Shown here in pieces: positions 40,224 through 50,866 of a stretch of DNA of 64,000 bases. The stretch comes from Mixta sp. Marseille-Q2659 (GTDB lineage Bacteria > Pseudomonadota > Gammaproteobacteria > Enterobacterales > Enterobacteriaceae), in NCBI RefSeq assembly GCF_940807255.1, contig NZ_CALNWY010000002.1:124001-188000 (forward strand), written 5' to 3'. A program made the translations under genes and the position numbers. The first letter of the stretch is position 1. Each line of letters opens with the position of its first letter. Under the pieces are notes generated by a model. It worked only from the letters and a program-made list of their open reading frames with translations, searched no databases and was not told the DNA's origin.

Positions 40224-41090
40224 ATGGCAGCAAAAATTATTGACGGTAAAACGATTGCGCAGCAGGTGCGCCTTGAGGTTGCTGAAAAAGTGAAACAGCG
40301 TCTGGCGGACGGAAAACGCGCGCCGGGTCTGGCCGTGGTGCTGGTTGGCGAAGATCCTGCGTCACAGATCTATGTGGGCAGCAAACGCCGCGCCTGCGAA
40401 GAAGTTGGTTTTATTTCCCGCTCTTACGACTTGCCCGTCACCACCAGCGAAAGCGAGCTGCTGGCGCTGATCGATGCGCTGAACAATGATGGCGACATTG
40501 ACGGCATTCTGGTGCAGCTTCCGCTGCCATCGGGCATCGATAATGTGAAGGTGCTGGAGCGCATCGCGCCGGATAAGGATGTTGACGGCTTCCATCCGTA
40601 TAACGTTGGTCGGCTGTGCCAGCGCGCGCCGCTGCTGCGCCCCTGTACGCCACGCGGCATCATTACGCTGCTGGAGCGCTACAATATCGAAACCTACGGC
40701 CTGAATGCGGTAGTGGTCGGCGCATCGAATATCGTTGGACGTCCAATGAGCCTTGAACTGCTGCTGGCCGGCTGCACCACCACCGTTACGCACCGCTTTA
40801 CCAAAGATCTGCGTCATCATATTGAACATGCCGATCTGCTGGTGGTTGCCGTTGGCAAACCAGGCTTTATTCCTGGCGAATGGATCAAGCCAGGCGCCGT
40901 GGTGATTGATGTCGGCATTAACCGTTTAGAGAGCGGTAAAGTGGTCGGCGACGTCGCGTTTGAGGCTGCCGCTGAGCGCGCCGCCTGGATTACGCCAGTG
41001 CCGGGCGGTGTTGGGCCGATGACGGTTGCCACCCTGATTCAGAATACGCTGCAGGCGTGCGAAGAGTATCACGACAAAGGAGCCGCATAA
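40224..41090 (+). CDS. folD: Bifunctional methylenetetrahydrofolate dehydrogenase/cyclohydrolase FolD
   Basis: 288 residues, full length. It converts 5,10-methylene-THF to 10-formyl-THF using NADP. Motifs: [13 protein letters not shown] with the catalytic Lys, [23 protein letters not shown] and the nucleotide loop [12 protein letters not shown]. The neighbour order folD-ybcJ matches E. coli, where folD also flanks argU/DLP12. Confidence 0.97.
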   Translation: MAAKIIDGKTIAQQVRLEVAEKVKQRLADGKRAPGLAVVLVGEDPASQIYVGSKRRACEEVGFISRSYDLPVTTSESELLALIDALNNDGDIDGILVQLPLPSGIDNVKVLERIAPDKDVDGFHPYNVGRLCQRAPLLRPCTPRGIITLLERYNIETYGLNAVVVGASNIVGRPMSLELLLAGCTTTVTHRFTKDLRHHIEHADLLVVAVGKPGFIPGEWIKPGAVVIDVGINRLESGKVVGDVAFEAAAERAAWITPVPGGVGPMTVATLIQNTLQACEEYHDKGAA

Positions 41091-41302
41091 TGGCCACATT
41101 TTCATTAGGTAAACACGCGCACGTCGATCTGTGCGATCTGCTGAAGCTGGAAGGCTGGGTAGAGAGCGGCGCGGTAGCGAAAAATCTGATCGCCGACGGT
41201 CTGGTCAGCGTTGATGGTCAGGTGGAAACCCGCAAACGCTGCAAAATCGTCGCGGGCCAGACGGTTGAGTTTGACGGCCAACGCGTGACGGTTACAGCCT
41301 GA
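41090..41302 (+). CDS. ybcJ: S4-domain RNA-binding protein YbcJ
   Basis: 70 residues with an S4-like RNA-binding fold (LCDLLKLEGWVESGAVAKNLIADG, cited as a whole motif of shorter parts). The start overlaps the folD stop (TAATG), so they are co-translated. Role probably in ribosome or RNA metabolism. Confidence 0.88.
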   Translation: MATFSLGKHAHVDLCDLLKLEGWVESGAVAKNLIADGLVSVDGQVETRKRCKIVAGQTVEFDGQRVTVTA

Positions 41303-41408
41303 AGATCTGGCCGTCTGAATCAGACAATTCATGCATCGAATTGGCTGAATAAAGAGATATCGGCGGCATGACGCTGCAATCACCCTCTGTCAGCCTGTCG
41401 CCAGGGTA

Positions 41409-41437
41409 AAAACAGCCGGCCAAGCCGGCTGTTTTTA
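41409..41437. terminator. Bidirectional terminator between ybcJ and the oxidoreductase gene
   Basis: Stem ACAGCCGGC / GCCGGCTGT with loop CAA, flanked by A-run and T-run, so it can serve both convergent transcripts. Confidence 0.88.
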
Positions 41438-41448
41438 TTTCTGCATGC

Positions 41449-42516
41449 TTACTGCACCTGCGGGAAACGCAGCGCGCTTTGCTCTTCAGCGCTAAGTTCA
41501 GGCTGCTGCGCCTGGCCGCTTTGCGAAGATTTTACCGCGGCTTCCAGCACCGCCATTACCGCCAGCGCCTGTTCCGGCGGCACGGGATTTTCCTGCGCGC
41601 CGTTCAGCGCGTTAGCGATCTGCATATAATACTGACGCTGGTCGCCCGCTGGCGTCGGCAGCTGGCGCGGCGCTTCTTCGCCGCGGTACAGCACCATCGC
41701 CTCATCATCTTCGCCCCAGCCGGCGCTGCCAGGCGTTACGCCCGCCAGTAGCTGACTCTCCTGCCGGTCCGCGCGCGCCTTAATCAGGCTGCCCTGCGTG
41801 CCGTGAACGCTGAAACGCGATACGCCGCCGGCCACCAGCATACTGCAGTGTAAAATAACCCGATGGGTCGGATAATTTAACAGCACGTGCGCCCAGTCGT
41901 TCACTTCCGCATTGTCGCGCAACGTGGCGATATTGCCCTGCACGCTTTCCGGCAGACCAAACAGCTGTAGCGCCTGGTCGATCAGATGCGGGCCTAAATC
42001 GAACCACAGACCGCTGCCCGGCACATTCTGCTCGCGCCAGCGCACGCGCACCTGCGGACGAAAGCGATCGATATGCGATTCAAACTGCACCACTTTCCCT
42101 ACCGCGCCCTGCTCTATCGCCTGACGCACGCCGAGATAGTCGCTGTCCCAGCGGCGGTTATGGAATACCGACAGCAGCAGCCCTTTTTCCTGCGCCAGCG
42201 CAATCAGATCGCGCGCTTCCTGCATATCCAGCGTGAAAGGTTTATCCACCACCACGTGTTTACCCGCTTCCAGCGCCTGGCGCGCCAGCGGCGCATGGGT
42301 AGCATTCGGCGAGGCGATCACGATCAGATCGACCTCAGGATGCGCGATCGCCTGCTGCGCATCGGTGATCACCTGGATGCCCGGCAGATCGGCATGAACC
42401 TTGGCGGCATTACTGGAAACGATCGCATACAGATTCAGGCCCGCCGTCGCGGAGAGCAGCGGCGCATGAAAGGTTTTCCCGGCAAAGCCGTAGCCGATCA
42501 GCACAGCGTTAAGCAT
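41449..42516 (-). CDS. Gfo/Idh/MocA family oxidoreductase, YdgJ-like
   Basis: 355 residues from Met 42516 (MLNAVLIGYGFAGKTFHAPL). NAD(P) Rossmann loop GYGFAGKT, the EAGKHVVVDKPF motif with the catalytic Lys, and FDLGPHLIDQA. It closely resembles E. coli YdgJ in layout. Substrate unknown, probably a sugar or inositol derivative. It follows a DeoR regulator gene on the same strand with a 4-bp gap; a longer start at 42543 would overlap it. Confidence 0.85.
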   Translation of the reverse strand: MLNAVLIGYGFAGKTFHAPLLSATAGLNLYAIVSSNAAKVHADLPGIQVITDAQQAIAHPEVDLIVIASPNATHAPLARQALEAGKHVVVDKPFTLDMQEARDLIALAQEKGLLLSVFHNRRWDSDYLGVRQAIEQGAVGKVVQFESHIDRFRPQVRVRWREQNVPGSGLWFDLGPHLIDQALQLFGLPESVQGNIATLRDNAEVNDWAHVLLNYPTHRVILHCSMLVAGGVSRFSVHGTQGSLIKARADRQESQLLAGVTPGSAGWGEDDEAMVLYRGEEAPRQLPTPAGDQRQYYMQIANALNGAQENPVPPEQALAVMAVLEAAVKSSQSGQAQQPELSAEEQSALRFPQVQ

Positions 42517-42520
42517 TTTT

Positions 42521-43294
42521 TCAGACGTAGCGGTATGACTCATCTTGTTCTCCTTCGGCGATAACAGAAACGTCGGTGGAATCTAAGGGCGGCAGTTCAT
42601 TCCAGGGACGATCGATAAACAGGCGTTCTATTTCAGTTAAGTCAGCAACCCGATGCGGCTGACAGCGGTTCAGCTTTAAATGATCGACCACCAGCCAGCG
42701 TTGCGCGCAGGAAGCCAGCATGGCGCGCTTAATTTCCGCGTCCGCTTCTTGGCTGGCGCTCAGGCCCAGTGTGGGATGCACCGCGCAGGCGCCCAGCACG
42801 GCAATATCGGCGCGATAGCGCTGAAGCATCGCCAGCGTGGCGGCGCCAGCAAACAGGCGCTGATCATGATCCCACTGGCCACCCAGCAAAATTAGCTCAA
42901 TATCGGGGCGATCGCTGAGCGCCCAGGCGATATCCAGCGAGGCGGTAATCACCCGCGCAGGCACGGTTAGTGCGGCGGCCACCGCCAGCACCGTATTGCC
43001 CGCATCCAGCATGACGGTACTGCCCGGCGGGATCTGCGCGGCAACGGCCTGGCCCAGCCGTCTTTTGGTATCGCTAAGCAGCGCGCTACGCGCCCGGCGC
43101 GTCATCACCGGCACGTCCAGCGCGATGGCGCCGCCGTGGTTTTTCTGCGCCAGCCCCTGCTGTTGCAGATCGTTAAGATCGCGGCGCACGGTATCAACCG
43201 AAACCCGCAGCATTTGCGCAAGCTGCGCCACGCTGCATTCTCCCTGCTCGCTGAGCAGCGCTAAGAGTTTTTTCTGACGTGCGGCTTTGTGCAT
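42521..43294 (-). CDS. DeoR family transcriptional regulator
   Basis: 257 residues: N-terminal DeoR-type HTH (CSVAQLAQMLRVSVDTVRRDL) and a C-terminal sensor domain of the ISOCOT fold (STVMLDAGNTVLAVA). DeoR regulators usually respond to phosphorylated sugars and often control an adjacent oxidoreductase, here the next gene. The GCAGAA microsatellite lies about 110 bp upstream of its start. Confidence 0.85.
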   Translation of the reverse strand: MHKAARQKKLLALLSEQGECSVAQLAQMLRVSVDTVRRDLNDLQQQGLAQKNHGGAIALDVPVMTRRARSALLSDTKRRLGQAVAAQIPPGSTVMLDAGNTVLAVAAALTVPARVITASLDIAWALSDRPDIELILLGGQWDHDQRLFAGAATLAMLQRYRADIAVLGACAVHPTLGLSASQEADAEIKRAMLASCAQRWLVVDHLKLNRCQPHRVADLTEIERLFIDRPWNELPPLDSTDVSVIAEGEQDESYRYV

Positions 43295-43400
43295 AAATCC
43301 TCCTTATACGCAATATACGGCAAAAAACCGCAAAAAACCGCACAGATAAAACTGATAAAGGATTTGAGAGGCAGAGAAAGCCCGAATAAGTGGTAAAACA

Positions 43401-43472
43401 GCAGAAGCAGAAGCAGAAGCAGAAGCAGAAGCAGAAGCAGAAGCAGAAGCAGAAGCAGAAGCAGAAGCAGAA
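43401..43472. repeat. Hexanucleotide microsatellite (GCAGAA)12
   Basis: Twelve perfect tandem copies of GCAGAA, 72 bp, between the DeoR regulator start and the cysS terminator. Slippage could change copy number and the spacing of upstream elements. A 69-aa frame read through it (Ser-Ala repeats) is not taken as a gene. Confidence 0.98.
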
Positions 43473-43539
43473 AGTATAAATAAGAGAGTCGGCTGCGGCA
43501 GATCTAACAGCACGTTGCTGCCTGTTTTGTTAACATCGA

Positions 43540-43565
43540 AAAGGCCGGTGAAAACCGGCCTTTGA
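43540..43565 (-). terminator. cysS terminator
   Basis: Stem AAGGCCGGT / ACCGGCCTT with a four-base loop, followed on the minus strand by TTTTC. Its symmetry could allow function in both directions. Confidence 0.75.
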
Positions 43566-43600
43566 TAGTGACTTTGTTATCCAAACATTTATGGCGCTGA

Positions 43601-44980
43601 TTATTTACGACGCCAGGTGGTACCCTGCGGGCCATCTTCCAGCACGATGCCCAGTGCATTCAGCTTATCGCGGGCAATATCCGCCTGCGCCCAGTCTTTC
43701 GCCTGACGCGCATCGTTGCGCATTTTAATCAACGCTTCGATTTCCGCTACCTCATCGTCCTGTGCGCCGCCCTGCAGAAAAAGCTCCGGGTCCTGCGTCA
43801 GCAGGCCCAATATGCCCGCCAGCTCGCGCAGACGCGCCGCCAGACCGTTGGCAGCCGCCATATCTTCCGCTTTCAGACGGTTCACTTCACGCGCCAGATC
43901 GAACAGCACGGAATAAGCTTCCGGCGTATTGAAATCATCATCCATTGCCTCGCGGAAACGGGTAACGAACGCTTCGCCGCCTGCCGCGTCAGCGCTGGCA
44001 TCAGTGTGGCGCAGCGCGGTATAGAGACGCTCCAGCGCCGCACGCGCCTGCTTCAGGTTCTCTTCGCCATAGTTAAGCTGGCTACGATAGTGACCGGACA
44101 TCAGGAAATAACGCACCGTTTCCGCATCAAAATGTTGCAGTACGTCGCGAATGGTAAAGAAGTTGCCGAGCGATTTGGACATCTTCTCACGGTCAACCAT
44201 CACCATGCCGGAGTGCATCCAGTAATTGACATAAGGGCCGTCATGGGCGCAGGTTGACTGGGCAATCTCATTTTCATGGTGCGGGAACATCAAATCAGAG
44301 CCGCCGCCGTGAATATCGAAATGCTCGCCCAGCTGTTTGCAGTTCATCGCTGAACATTCAATATGCCAGCCCGGACGTCCGGCGCCCCACGGCGACGGCC
44401 AGCTCGGCTCATCCGCTTTCGACATTTTCCACAGCACGAAATCCATCGGATTGCGCTTCACATCGGCCACTTCCACGCGCGCGCCCGCCTGTAACTGCTC
44501 CAGATCCTGACGGGAGAGGCAGCCATACTCTGGATCGCTGTCGACCGCGAACATCACGTCACCGTTGCTGGCGACATAGGCGTGACCACGGGCAATCAGC
44601 TTCTCTACCAGCTCAATGATCTCGCTAATATGACGCGTCGCGCGCGGCTCCAGATCGGGCGGCAGAATATTCAGCGCGGCGAAATCGGCGTGCATTTCGC
44701 CAATCATGCGGTTAGTAAGCTCTTCTACCGACTCCTGATTTTCGTTGGCGCGTTTAATGATTTTGTCATCAATATCAGTGATATTACGTACATATTTCAG
44801 CTGATAGCCGCAATAGCGCAGATAGCGCGCCACAATATCAAAGGCGACGAAGGTACGGCCATGGCCGATATGGCTCAGGTCATAAACGGTAATGCCGCAC
44901 ACGTACATGCCGACTTCTCCGGCATGAATCGGTTTAAATTCCTCTTTTTGTCGCGTCAGGGTATTAAAAATTTTCAGCAT
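43601..44980 (-). CDS. cysS: Cysteinyl-tRNA synthetase
   Basis: 459 residues from Met 44980 ([15 protein letters not shown]), the same start as E. coli. Class I synthetase with C28 in [15 protein letters not shown] (HIGH), zinc ligands in CSAMN and HHENE regions, and KMSKS near residue 266. Attaches Cys to tRNA-Cys. The in-frame extension to 45040 is not conserved. Confidence 0.96.
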   Translation of the reverse strand: MLKIFNTLTRQKEEFKPIHAGEVGMYVCGITVYDLSHIGHGRTFVAFDIVARYLRYCGYQLKYVRNITDIDDKIIKRANENQESVEELTNRMIGEMHADFAALNILPPDLEPRATRHISEIIELVEKLIARGHAYVASNGDVMFAVDSDPEYGCLSRQDLEQLQAGARVEVADVKRNPMDFVLWKMSKADEPSWPSPWGAGRPGWHIECSAMNCKQLGEHFDIHGGGSDLMFPHHENEIAQSTCAHDGPYVNYWMHSGMVMVDREKMSKSLGNFFTIRDVLQHFDAETVRYFLMSGHYRSQLNYGEENLKQARAALERLYTALRHTDASADAAGGEAFVTRFREAMDDDFNTPEAYSVLFDLAREVNRLKAEDMAAANGLAARLRELAGILGLLTQDPELFLQGGAQDDEVAEIEALIKMRNDARQAKDWAQADIARDKLNALGIVLEDGPQGTTWRRK

Positions 44981-45106
44981 TGAACTTTCCGTATGAGCGT
45001 GTGCGGTAAACGAATTCAGTAAGCTACAGTGGATTGACAAGCAATCGCCATCTGCAACCCGAATGATTCAGAATAGCGCTCTATTTTTCACGTAAGCGCG
45101 ACGCAA

Positions 45107-45182
45107 TGCAAGAAAGGTGCAGCACAGCGCAATATAAGAGAGCCTCCAACGCAGCACGACACAGTGCAAGAAAGGATGCAGC
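45107..45182. repeat. Imperfect direct repeat upstream of ppiB
   Basis: TGCAAGAAAGG occurs at 45107-45117 and 45165-45175, each followed by (A)TGCAGC. The copies are 58 bp apart in the cysS-ppiB intergenic region. Significance unknown. Confidence 0.6.
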
Positions 45183-45317
45183 GCACACCGCTTATGCGCT
45201 TACTGACGCCGTAAGGGGAATTGTGGTATAAGAAGCGTCGGTTAAAACTGGCCCGGCGCCATTCAACGGCGAACGAGGGCAGTATCTTGAAAACTCCAAC
45301 CTTTACAGGACGAGATT

Positions 45318-45812
45318 ATGGTTACTTTCCAGACTAATCATGGCGACATCGTGATCAAAACATTCGATGACAAAGCGCCGGCGACCGTGCAGAACTTCCT
45401 GGATTATTGTCGTGAAGGTTTCTACGACAACACCATTTTCCACCGTGTGATCAATGGCTTTATGATCCAGGGCGGCGGCTTTGAGCCGGGCATGAAACAG
45501 AAAGCAACCAAAGCGGAAATCCGCAACGAAGCCAACAACGGCCTGAAAAACACCCGTGGCACGCTGGCTATGGCGCGTACCTCCGCACCGCACTCCGCCA
45601 CCGCGCAGTTCTTTATCAATGTTGCGGACAACGACTTCCTGAACTTCCGTGACGAAAGCCTGCAGGGTTGGGGCTACTGCGTATTCGCCGAAGTGGTGGA
45701 AGGCATGGACGTGGTTGATAAAATCAAAGGCGTTTCCACCGGCCGCAGCGGTATGCATCAGGACGTACCGAAAGAAGATGTGATCATTCAGAAAGTCATC
45801 GTTAGCGAGTAA
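45318..45812 (+). CDS. ppiB: Peptidyl-prolyl cis-trans isomerase B (cyclophilin)
   Basis: 164 residues, cytoplasmic cyclophilin. Active-site motifs [14 protein letters not shown] and [21 protein letters not shown] are intact. The stop overlaps the lpxH start (TAATG). Confidence 0.96.
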   Translation: MVTFQTNHGDIVIKTFDDKAPATVQNFLDYCREGFYDNTIFHRVINGFMIQGGGFEPGMKQKATKAEIRNEANNGLKNTRGTLAMARTSAPHSATAQFFINVADNDFLNFRDESLQGWGYCVFAEVVEGMDVVDKIKGVSTGRSGMHQDVPKEDVIIQKVIVSE

Positions 45813-46528
45813 TGTCACGCACGCTATTCATCGCAGATCTGCATCTGTGTCAGGAAGAACCGGCAATTACTGCCGGTTTTCTGCGTTTTTTACAGCGCGA
45901 AACGCCTGGCGCCGATGCGCTCTACATCCTCGGCGATCTGTTTGAAGCCTGGATCGGCGATGACGATCCTGACCCGCTGCATCAGCAAATTGCCGCCGCT
46001 CTGCGCGCGCTGCCGCTGCCGGTTTACTTTATTCACGGCAATCGGGATTTTCTGCTGGGCAAGCGCTATGCCCGCGCCAGCGGAATGACGCTGCTGCCGG
46101 AAGAGCAGGTACTGGATCTCTACGGCAAACGACTGCTGATAATGCACGGCGATACGCTTTGCACCGACGACGAAGGCTATCAGCGTTTTCGCCGCAAGGT
46201 GCATCAGCGCTGGCTGCAAAGGCTGTTTCTTGCTTTGCCGCTTCGGCTGCGCCAGCGTATCGCGCTGCGTATGCGCGACAGCAGCAAAGACGCCAACAGC
46301 CAGAAATCCGCGTCGATTATGGATGTGAATGCCCAGGCAGTTATTGACGCCATGCAGCGCCGTCGGGTGCAGTGGCTGATTCATGGTCATACCCATCGTC
46401 CGGCGGTTCATACGCTGACGGCAAACGGTCAGCCTGCGCAGCGGCTGGTGCTTGGCGCCTGGCACAGCGCGGGGTCGATGATTGAAGTGACGCCCGCTGG
46501 CGTTAACCTGATTCATTTCCCTTTCTGA
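45812..46528 (+). CDS. lpxH: UDP-2,3-diacylglucosamine diphosphatase LpxH
   Basis: 238 residues, a calcineurin-like metallophosphatase of lipid A synthesis. Metal ligands are visible in FIADLHL (D9, H11), [25 protein letters not shown] and HGHTHRP. Co-translated with ppiB. Confidence 0.96.
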   Translation: MSRTLFIADLHLCQEEPAITAGFLRFLQRETPGADALYILGDLFEAWIGDDDPDPLHQQIAAALRALPLPVYFIHGNRDFLLGKRYARASGMTLLPEEQVLDLYGKRLLIMHGDTLCTDDEGYQRFRRKVHQRWLQRLFLALPLRLRQRIALRMRDSSKDANSQKSASIMDVNAQAVIDAMQRRRVQWLIHGHTHRPAVHTLTANGQPAQRLVLGAWHSAGSMIEVTPAGVNLIHFPF

Positions 46529-46565
46529 AGCGAAAAACAGGCCGCTTCAGCCCCTTTATCCGCCT

Positions 46566-46603
46566 ACGCAACCGTTTTCCTTGCCTCTGAGTCATGCTAT
46601 TCT
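46566..46603 (+). promoter_or_regulatory. purEK promoter with PurR operator
   Basis: ACGCAACCGTTTTCCT (46566-46581) matches the PurR box of the E. coli purEK operon. It covers the likely -35 TTTTCC (46575-46580), with TATTCT (46598-46603) as -10 after 17 bp. Purine-dependent repression is expected. Confidence 0.8.
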
Positions 46604-46671
46604 CTGTGCCCTTCCCGACCGCGTGAAAACCACGCCGGTGACTTTTGGATAATCACAGGAGCCACATCCGC

Positions 46672-47181
46672 ATGTCTCTTAACGCCGCCCCGACCCGCAT
46701 CGCCATTGTCATGGGTTCGAAAAGTGACTGGGCCACTATGCAGTTCGCTGCGGAGATCCTTACCGCTCTGGCCGTTCCCTTCCATGTTGAAATTGTTTCT
46801 GCCCATCGCACGCCCGATAAGCTATTCAGCTTTGCCGAAGGCGCGGCGGACAACGGTTTTCAGGTGATTATCGCCGGTGCCGGCGGCGCGGCGCATCTGC
46901 CGGGCATGCTGGCAGCGAAAACGCTGGTGCCGGTACTGGGCGTGCCGGTACAGAGCGCAGCGCTGAGCGGCGTCGATAGCCTCTATTCTATTGTGCAGAT
47001 GCCGCGTGGCATTCCGGTCGGCACGCTGGCGATTGGTAAAGCGGGCGCGGCCAATGCGGCGCTGCTGGCGGCCCAGATTCTGGCGACGCACGACCGCGAA
47101 CTGGCGACGCGTCTTGCCGCCTGGCGTCAGGCGCAGACCGATGAAGTGCTGAATAACCCCGATCCGCGGGAGGAAGCATGA
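46672..47181 (+). CDS. purE: N5-carboxyaminoimidazole ribonucleotide mutase
   Basis: 169 residues from Met 46672. Class I PurE with [19 protein letters not shown] and [10 protein letters not shown] motifs. Converts N5-CAIR to CAIR in purine synthesis. The stop overlaps purK (ATGA). Confidence 0.97.
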   Translation: MSLNAAPTRIAIVMGSKSDWATMQFAAEILTALAVPFHVEIVSAHRTPDKLFSFAEGAADNGFQVIIAGAGGAAHLPGMLAAKTLVPVLGVPVQSAALSGVDSLYSIVQMPRGIPVGTLAIGKAGAANAALLAAQILATHDRELATRLAAWRQAQTDEVLNNPDPREEA

Positions 47182-48245
47182 AGCCGGTTTGCGTACTGGG
47201 AAATGGTCAGTTAGGCCGGATGCTGCGTCAGGCGGGCGAGCCGCTGGGCATCGCAGTTTATCCGGTTGGTCTTGATGCTGAACCGGAAGCGTTGCCGATT
47301 CAGCAAAGCGTGATCACTGCTGAAATCGAACGCTGGCCGGAAACGGCTCTGACGCGTGAGCTGGCGCTGCATTCAGCGTTTGTGAACCGCGATATTTTTC
47401 CGCTGCTGGCCGATCGCCTGACGCAAAAACAGCTGCTCGATCGGCTGGGTCTGGCGACGGCGCCCTGGCAGCTGCTCATCGCCGCCGATCGGTGGCCGCA
47501 GGTGTTTGCGAAACTTGGCGAGCTGGCAATCGTTAAACGACGTACCGGCGGCTATGACGGACGCGGCCAGTGGCGCTTACGTGCTGATGAAACCGATACG
47601 CTGCCCGCCGACTGTTACGGCGAATGTATCGTTGAGCAAGGCATTAACTTTTCCGGCGAAGTCTCGCTGGTTGGCGCGCGCGGGCATCATGGCCAGACGG
47701 TATTCTATCCGCTGACGCATAATCTGCATCAGGACGGCATTCTTCGTACCAGTGTGGCGCTGCCGCAGCCGGACAGCGCGCTGCAACAGCAGGCGGAGCA
47801 GATGCTCGGCGCAATTATGCAGGAGCTGAACTATGTCGGCGTGATGGCGATGGAGTGTTTTGTCGTGCCGCAGGGTTTGCTGATTAATGAGCTGGCGCCG
47901 CGCGTCCACAACAGCGGCCACTGGACGCAAAACGGCGCGTCCATCAGCCAGTTTGAGCTGCATCTGCGCGCCATTCTCGATCTGCCGCTGCCGCAGCCGG
48001 TGGTCAGCACGCCGTCGGCGATGGTGAATTTGATCGGTACGGCGGTAAATCCGCAGTGGCTGAGTGAGCCGCTGGTGCATCTGCACTGGTATGAAAAAGA
48101 GGTGCGCGCTGGCCGTAAAGTGGGCCATCTGAACCTGAACGATCCCGACGGCCAGCGCATAGCCGCCGCGCTTGAGGCGCTGGTGCCGATGCTGCCGCCG
48201 GAATATGCCAGCGGCATTGCCTGGGCGCAGGCAAAGCTCGGTTAA
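47178..48245 (+). CDS. purK: N5-carboxyaminoimidazole ribonucleotide synthase
   Basis: 355 residues of the ATP-grasp family: [15 protein letters not shown] at the N terminus, [13 protein letters not shown] and [14 protein letters not shown]. Makes N5-CAIR for PurE. Followed at 48250-48271 by a hairpin without a T-run. Confidence 0.97.
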   Translation: MKPVCVLGNGQLGRMLRQAGEPLGIAVYPVGLDAEPEALPIQQSVITAEIERWPETALTRELALHSAFVNRDIFPLLADRLTQKQLLDRLGLATAPWQLLIAADRWPQVFAKLGELAIVKRRTGGYDGRGQWRLRADETDTLPADCYGECIVEQGINFSGEVSLVGARGHHGQTVFYPLTHNLHQDGILRTSVALPQPDSALQQQAEQMLGAIMQELNYVGVMAMECFVVPQGLLINELAPRVHNSGHWTQNGASISQFELHLRAILDLPLPQPVVSTPSAMVNLIGTAVNPQWLSEPLVHLHWYEKEVRAGRKVGHLNLNDPDGQRIAAALEALVPMLPPEYASGIAWAQAKLG

Positions 48246-48457
48246 GCGCGCTGTCCGCCAGGTGCGGACAGCCTGCATGCTGAAAAACTGAGGCGGAAGC
48301 CAACAGGCAACGCCTGAAGCTAAGGCGAGAAAGTTTCTGGCGAGGAGTAAAGCGTCCCGCGCCATACAAGGCGCGGGTCGAGTCTGTTATGGATAACGGA
48401 AATTGCGTCTTTACGGATGGGCAGAACCCTCTCGCAGACATTCCATCTCCATCCTCT

Positions 48458-50866
48458 TTAGAAACTGCGAAACAATGCTTTACCGCGCAGCAGCCGAATG
48501 CCCAACCAGCCGCCGCACAGCGACAGCAGCAGCGCCCCGCTTAACGGCAGCGCGAGCCACAGCCGGTAATCAGGCTGCCAGGGAAAATCGAACACTTTCC
48601 GCTGTAATCCCCACAGGGCCGCTTCTGCGCCCAGCGCCGCCGCCGCGCCCGCGACAACGCCCAACAGCGCAAACTCATACCACAACGTGGTGCGCAGCAA
48701 TTTCTTCCCGGCGCCCAACGTGCGATAAACCACCAGCTCCTGCCGCCGCTGACGCATGCCAACCTGAACCTGCGCCAGCAATAATAACAGCCCGCAGGCG
48801 GTCACCAGCACCACCATAATTTCCAGCGCCTGACTGACCTGCGTCAGAATCTGCCCTATCTGACGCATCATCGCGCCAATATCGAGCAGGCTAAGAGTAG
48901 GAAAGGCGCGGTTAAGCTGCGCCAGCACCTCGTTGTGTCCATCAAGACGGAAGCTGGTCAGCCAGGTTTGCGGCTGCTCATCCAGCGCGCCCGGTGGGAA
49001 AATAAAGAAGAAGTTGGGCCGCAGACTTTCCCAGTCCACCTTACGCAGACTGCTGATGGTGGCGCTGAACTGCTGGGTATCGCCGGTAAAAGTCAGCGTA
49101 TCGCCCAGTTTTACGCCCAGCCGATCGGCCAGTTCCACTTCCATCGAGACTTCGCCAGCGCGCGGCGGCCACTGTCCGGCCACAATCGGGTTATGTTCCG
49201 GGCGACGCGCCAGCGCGGTCAGATTCAACTCGCGGTTCAGCGCGTTATCAAGGCTCGGATCGGCCGGTTGATGGTTGATTTCCGTCAGGCGCACGCGGGC
49301 AACCGGATAGAAAGTGCCAGGCGTGATTTGATGTTGCGCCAGAAAATGCTGCACATCTGCTACCTGCTCGCGACTGATATTTAGCAGGAAATAGTTGGGG
49401 CTATCGGCAGGCAGCTGCTGTTGCCAGCGATCCAGCAGATCGCCGCGCAATACCAACAGCAGCGCCAGCAGCATAAAAGAGAGCGAAAAGGCAGCCAGCT
49501 GGCTCAGCGTCACCCAAGGCTGACGCAGCAGGCGATTGACCGCCAGACGCAGCGCCAGCCTGCGCACCGTTAACCGCCCCAGCAGCCATAGCGCGCCCCA
49601 GCCCAACGCCGCCAGCAGCGCCGCCAGCAGAACAATACCGCCCAGCAAGGCCCAAAGCAGTTTGCTGTTGCCGACCAGCAAAACCAGCAGCGCCACTACC
49701 ACCAGCGCCATTGCCGGTAGATAGATGCGTAACGGCCAGACAGAGGCGACGATATCCTGACGCAGCACGCGCAGCGGCTGGGTAGCCAGCAGCAGCCGAT
49801 AAGGCCGCAGCCCCACCAGCAGCGAAATGGTAAACAGTGCGCCCAGCGCCCATACCCACGGCCAGATGCCAGCGGCGGGCAGTTCACCAGGCAGAACCGG
49901 ACGCAGCATTTTTAACAGCAGCGCCTCAAAGCCCGCGCCCAAAATGCTGCCCGCCAGCGCCGCCAGCAGCAGCACCGCCAGCCATTGCCCGACGATCAGC
50001 CTGCGCAAGGCGCGACGACCCGCGCCCAGCGTTTTCAGCACCGCCACCAAATCGTAGCGGCTGCGGCAGTAATGGCTCATCGCCACGGCGACGGCGGCGA
50101 CCGCCAGCAGCAGCGTCAGCAGCGCCGACAGCAGTAAGAATTGCTGCGCGCGCTGCATCGATCGTCCCAGCGCATCTTCCGAATTTTCCACGCTCAACCA
50201 GCGCTGATCGCTTTTCAGCTGCGGCGTAATCCAGCTGTCGTAGCGGCTTAACGCCTCAGGATCGCCGGCAAACTTATAGCGCCAGGTCAGGCGGCTGCCG
50301 GGCTGAACCGCACCGGTTTTCTCCACGTCGGCCAGATTCATCAACAGGCGCGGCGCGGTCTGAAAAGGATTAAAACCGGCGTCCGGCTCCTGTAATACCG
50401 TTCCGGCAATGCGCAACGTGCTGTCGCCGACATCCAATTCATCGCCCGGCCTGACGTTGAGCAACGCCATCAGGCGTGGTGCCAGCAGTACGCTGCCGGG
50501 CTGCGGCTTGAGGTTCGGCGGATCGGTACGCAGTTCGCCAAACATCGGATAGCGGTTATCTACCGCTTTAACGCCCGCCAGCTGCGGCGTCTCACCCGAA
50601 AAAGTCATGGTCATAAAGGTCAGCTGGCCGGAAACCTTCAGCCCCAGCTGCTGCGCCTGCGCCAGCCACGGTTCCGGTATCGGATGCGCACTTCGCAGCG
50701 TGCGGTCGCCCGCCATAAATTCCCGGCTCTGCTGGCTGAGCCCTTTCTCCATGCGATCGCCTAAGGTGCCGAGCGCCAGCACGCAGGCCACGGCAAGCGT
50801 TAGCGCCAGCCAGACAATCAACAGCGAGGGCGAGCGCCACTCACGCCAGAACCAGCGCCAAATCAT
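48458..50866 (-). CDS. ybbP: ABC transporter permease YbbP (FtsX-like)
   Basis: 802 residues from Met 50866 (MIWRWFWREWRSPSLL). MacB/FtsX-type permease with an N-terminal membrane segment, large periplasmic domains and two groups of membrane helices. Works with the ATPase YbbA, whose stop overlaps its start (ATGA). The physiological substrate is not established. Confidence 0.92.
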   Translation of the reverse strand: MIWRWFWREWRSPSLLIVWLALTLAVACVLALGTLGDRMEKGLSQQSREFMAGDRTLRSAHPIPEPWLAQAQQLGLKVSGQLTFMTMTFSGETPQLAGVKAVDNRYPMFGELRTDPPNLKPQPGSVLLAPRLMALLNVRPGDELDVGDSTLRIAGTVLQEPDAGFNPFQTAPRLLMNLADVEKTGAVQPGSRLTWRYKFAGDPEALSRYDSWITPQLKSDQRWLSVENSEDALGRSMQRAQQFLLLSALLTLLLAVAAVAVAMSHYCRSRYDLVAVLKTLGAGRRALRRLIVGQWLAVLLLAALAGSILGAGFEALLLKMLRPVLPGELPAAGIWPWVWALGALFTISLLVGLRPYRLLLATQPLRVLRQDIVASVWPLRIYLPAMALVVVALLVLLVGNSKLLWALLGGIVLLAALLAALGWGALWLLGRLTVRRLALRLAVNRLLRQPWVTLSQLAAFSLSFMLLALLLVLRGDLLDRWQQQLPADSPNYFLLNISREQVADVQHFLAQHQITPGTFYPVARVRLTEINHQPADPSLDNALNRELNLTALARRPEHNPIVAGQWPPRAGEVSMEVELADRLGVKLGDTLTFTGDTQQFSATISSLRKVDWESLRPNFFFIFPPGALDEQPQTWLTSFRLDGHNEVLAQLNRAFPTLSLLDIGAMMRQIGQILTQVSQALEIMVVLVTACGLLLLLAQVQVGMRQRRQELVVYRTLGAGKKLLRTTLWYEFALLGVVAGAAAALGAEAALWGLQRKVFDFPWQPDYRLWLALPLSGALLLSLCGGWLGIRLLRGKALFRSF

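Noticed and set aside
43401..43472. Possible CRISPR-like array
   Set aside because: Repeat unit is only six bases with no spacers and no cas genes nearby; it is a microsatellite.
43304..43513. 69-aa frame with Ser-Ala repeats across the microsatellite
   Set aside because: It is an automatic consequence of reading GCAGAA repeats on the minus strand; no ribosome site or domain, and it overlaps the DeoR gene's upstream region.
48458..50866. Many long frames on the plus strand inside ybbP
   Set aside because: Low-complexity Arg/Pro/Ala-rich translations typical of antisense to GC-rich membrane-protein genes.
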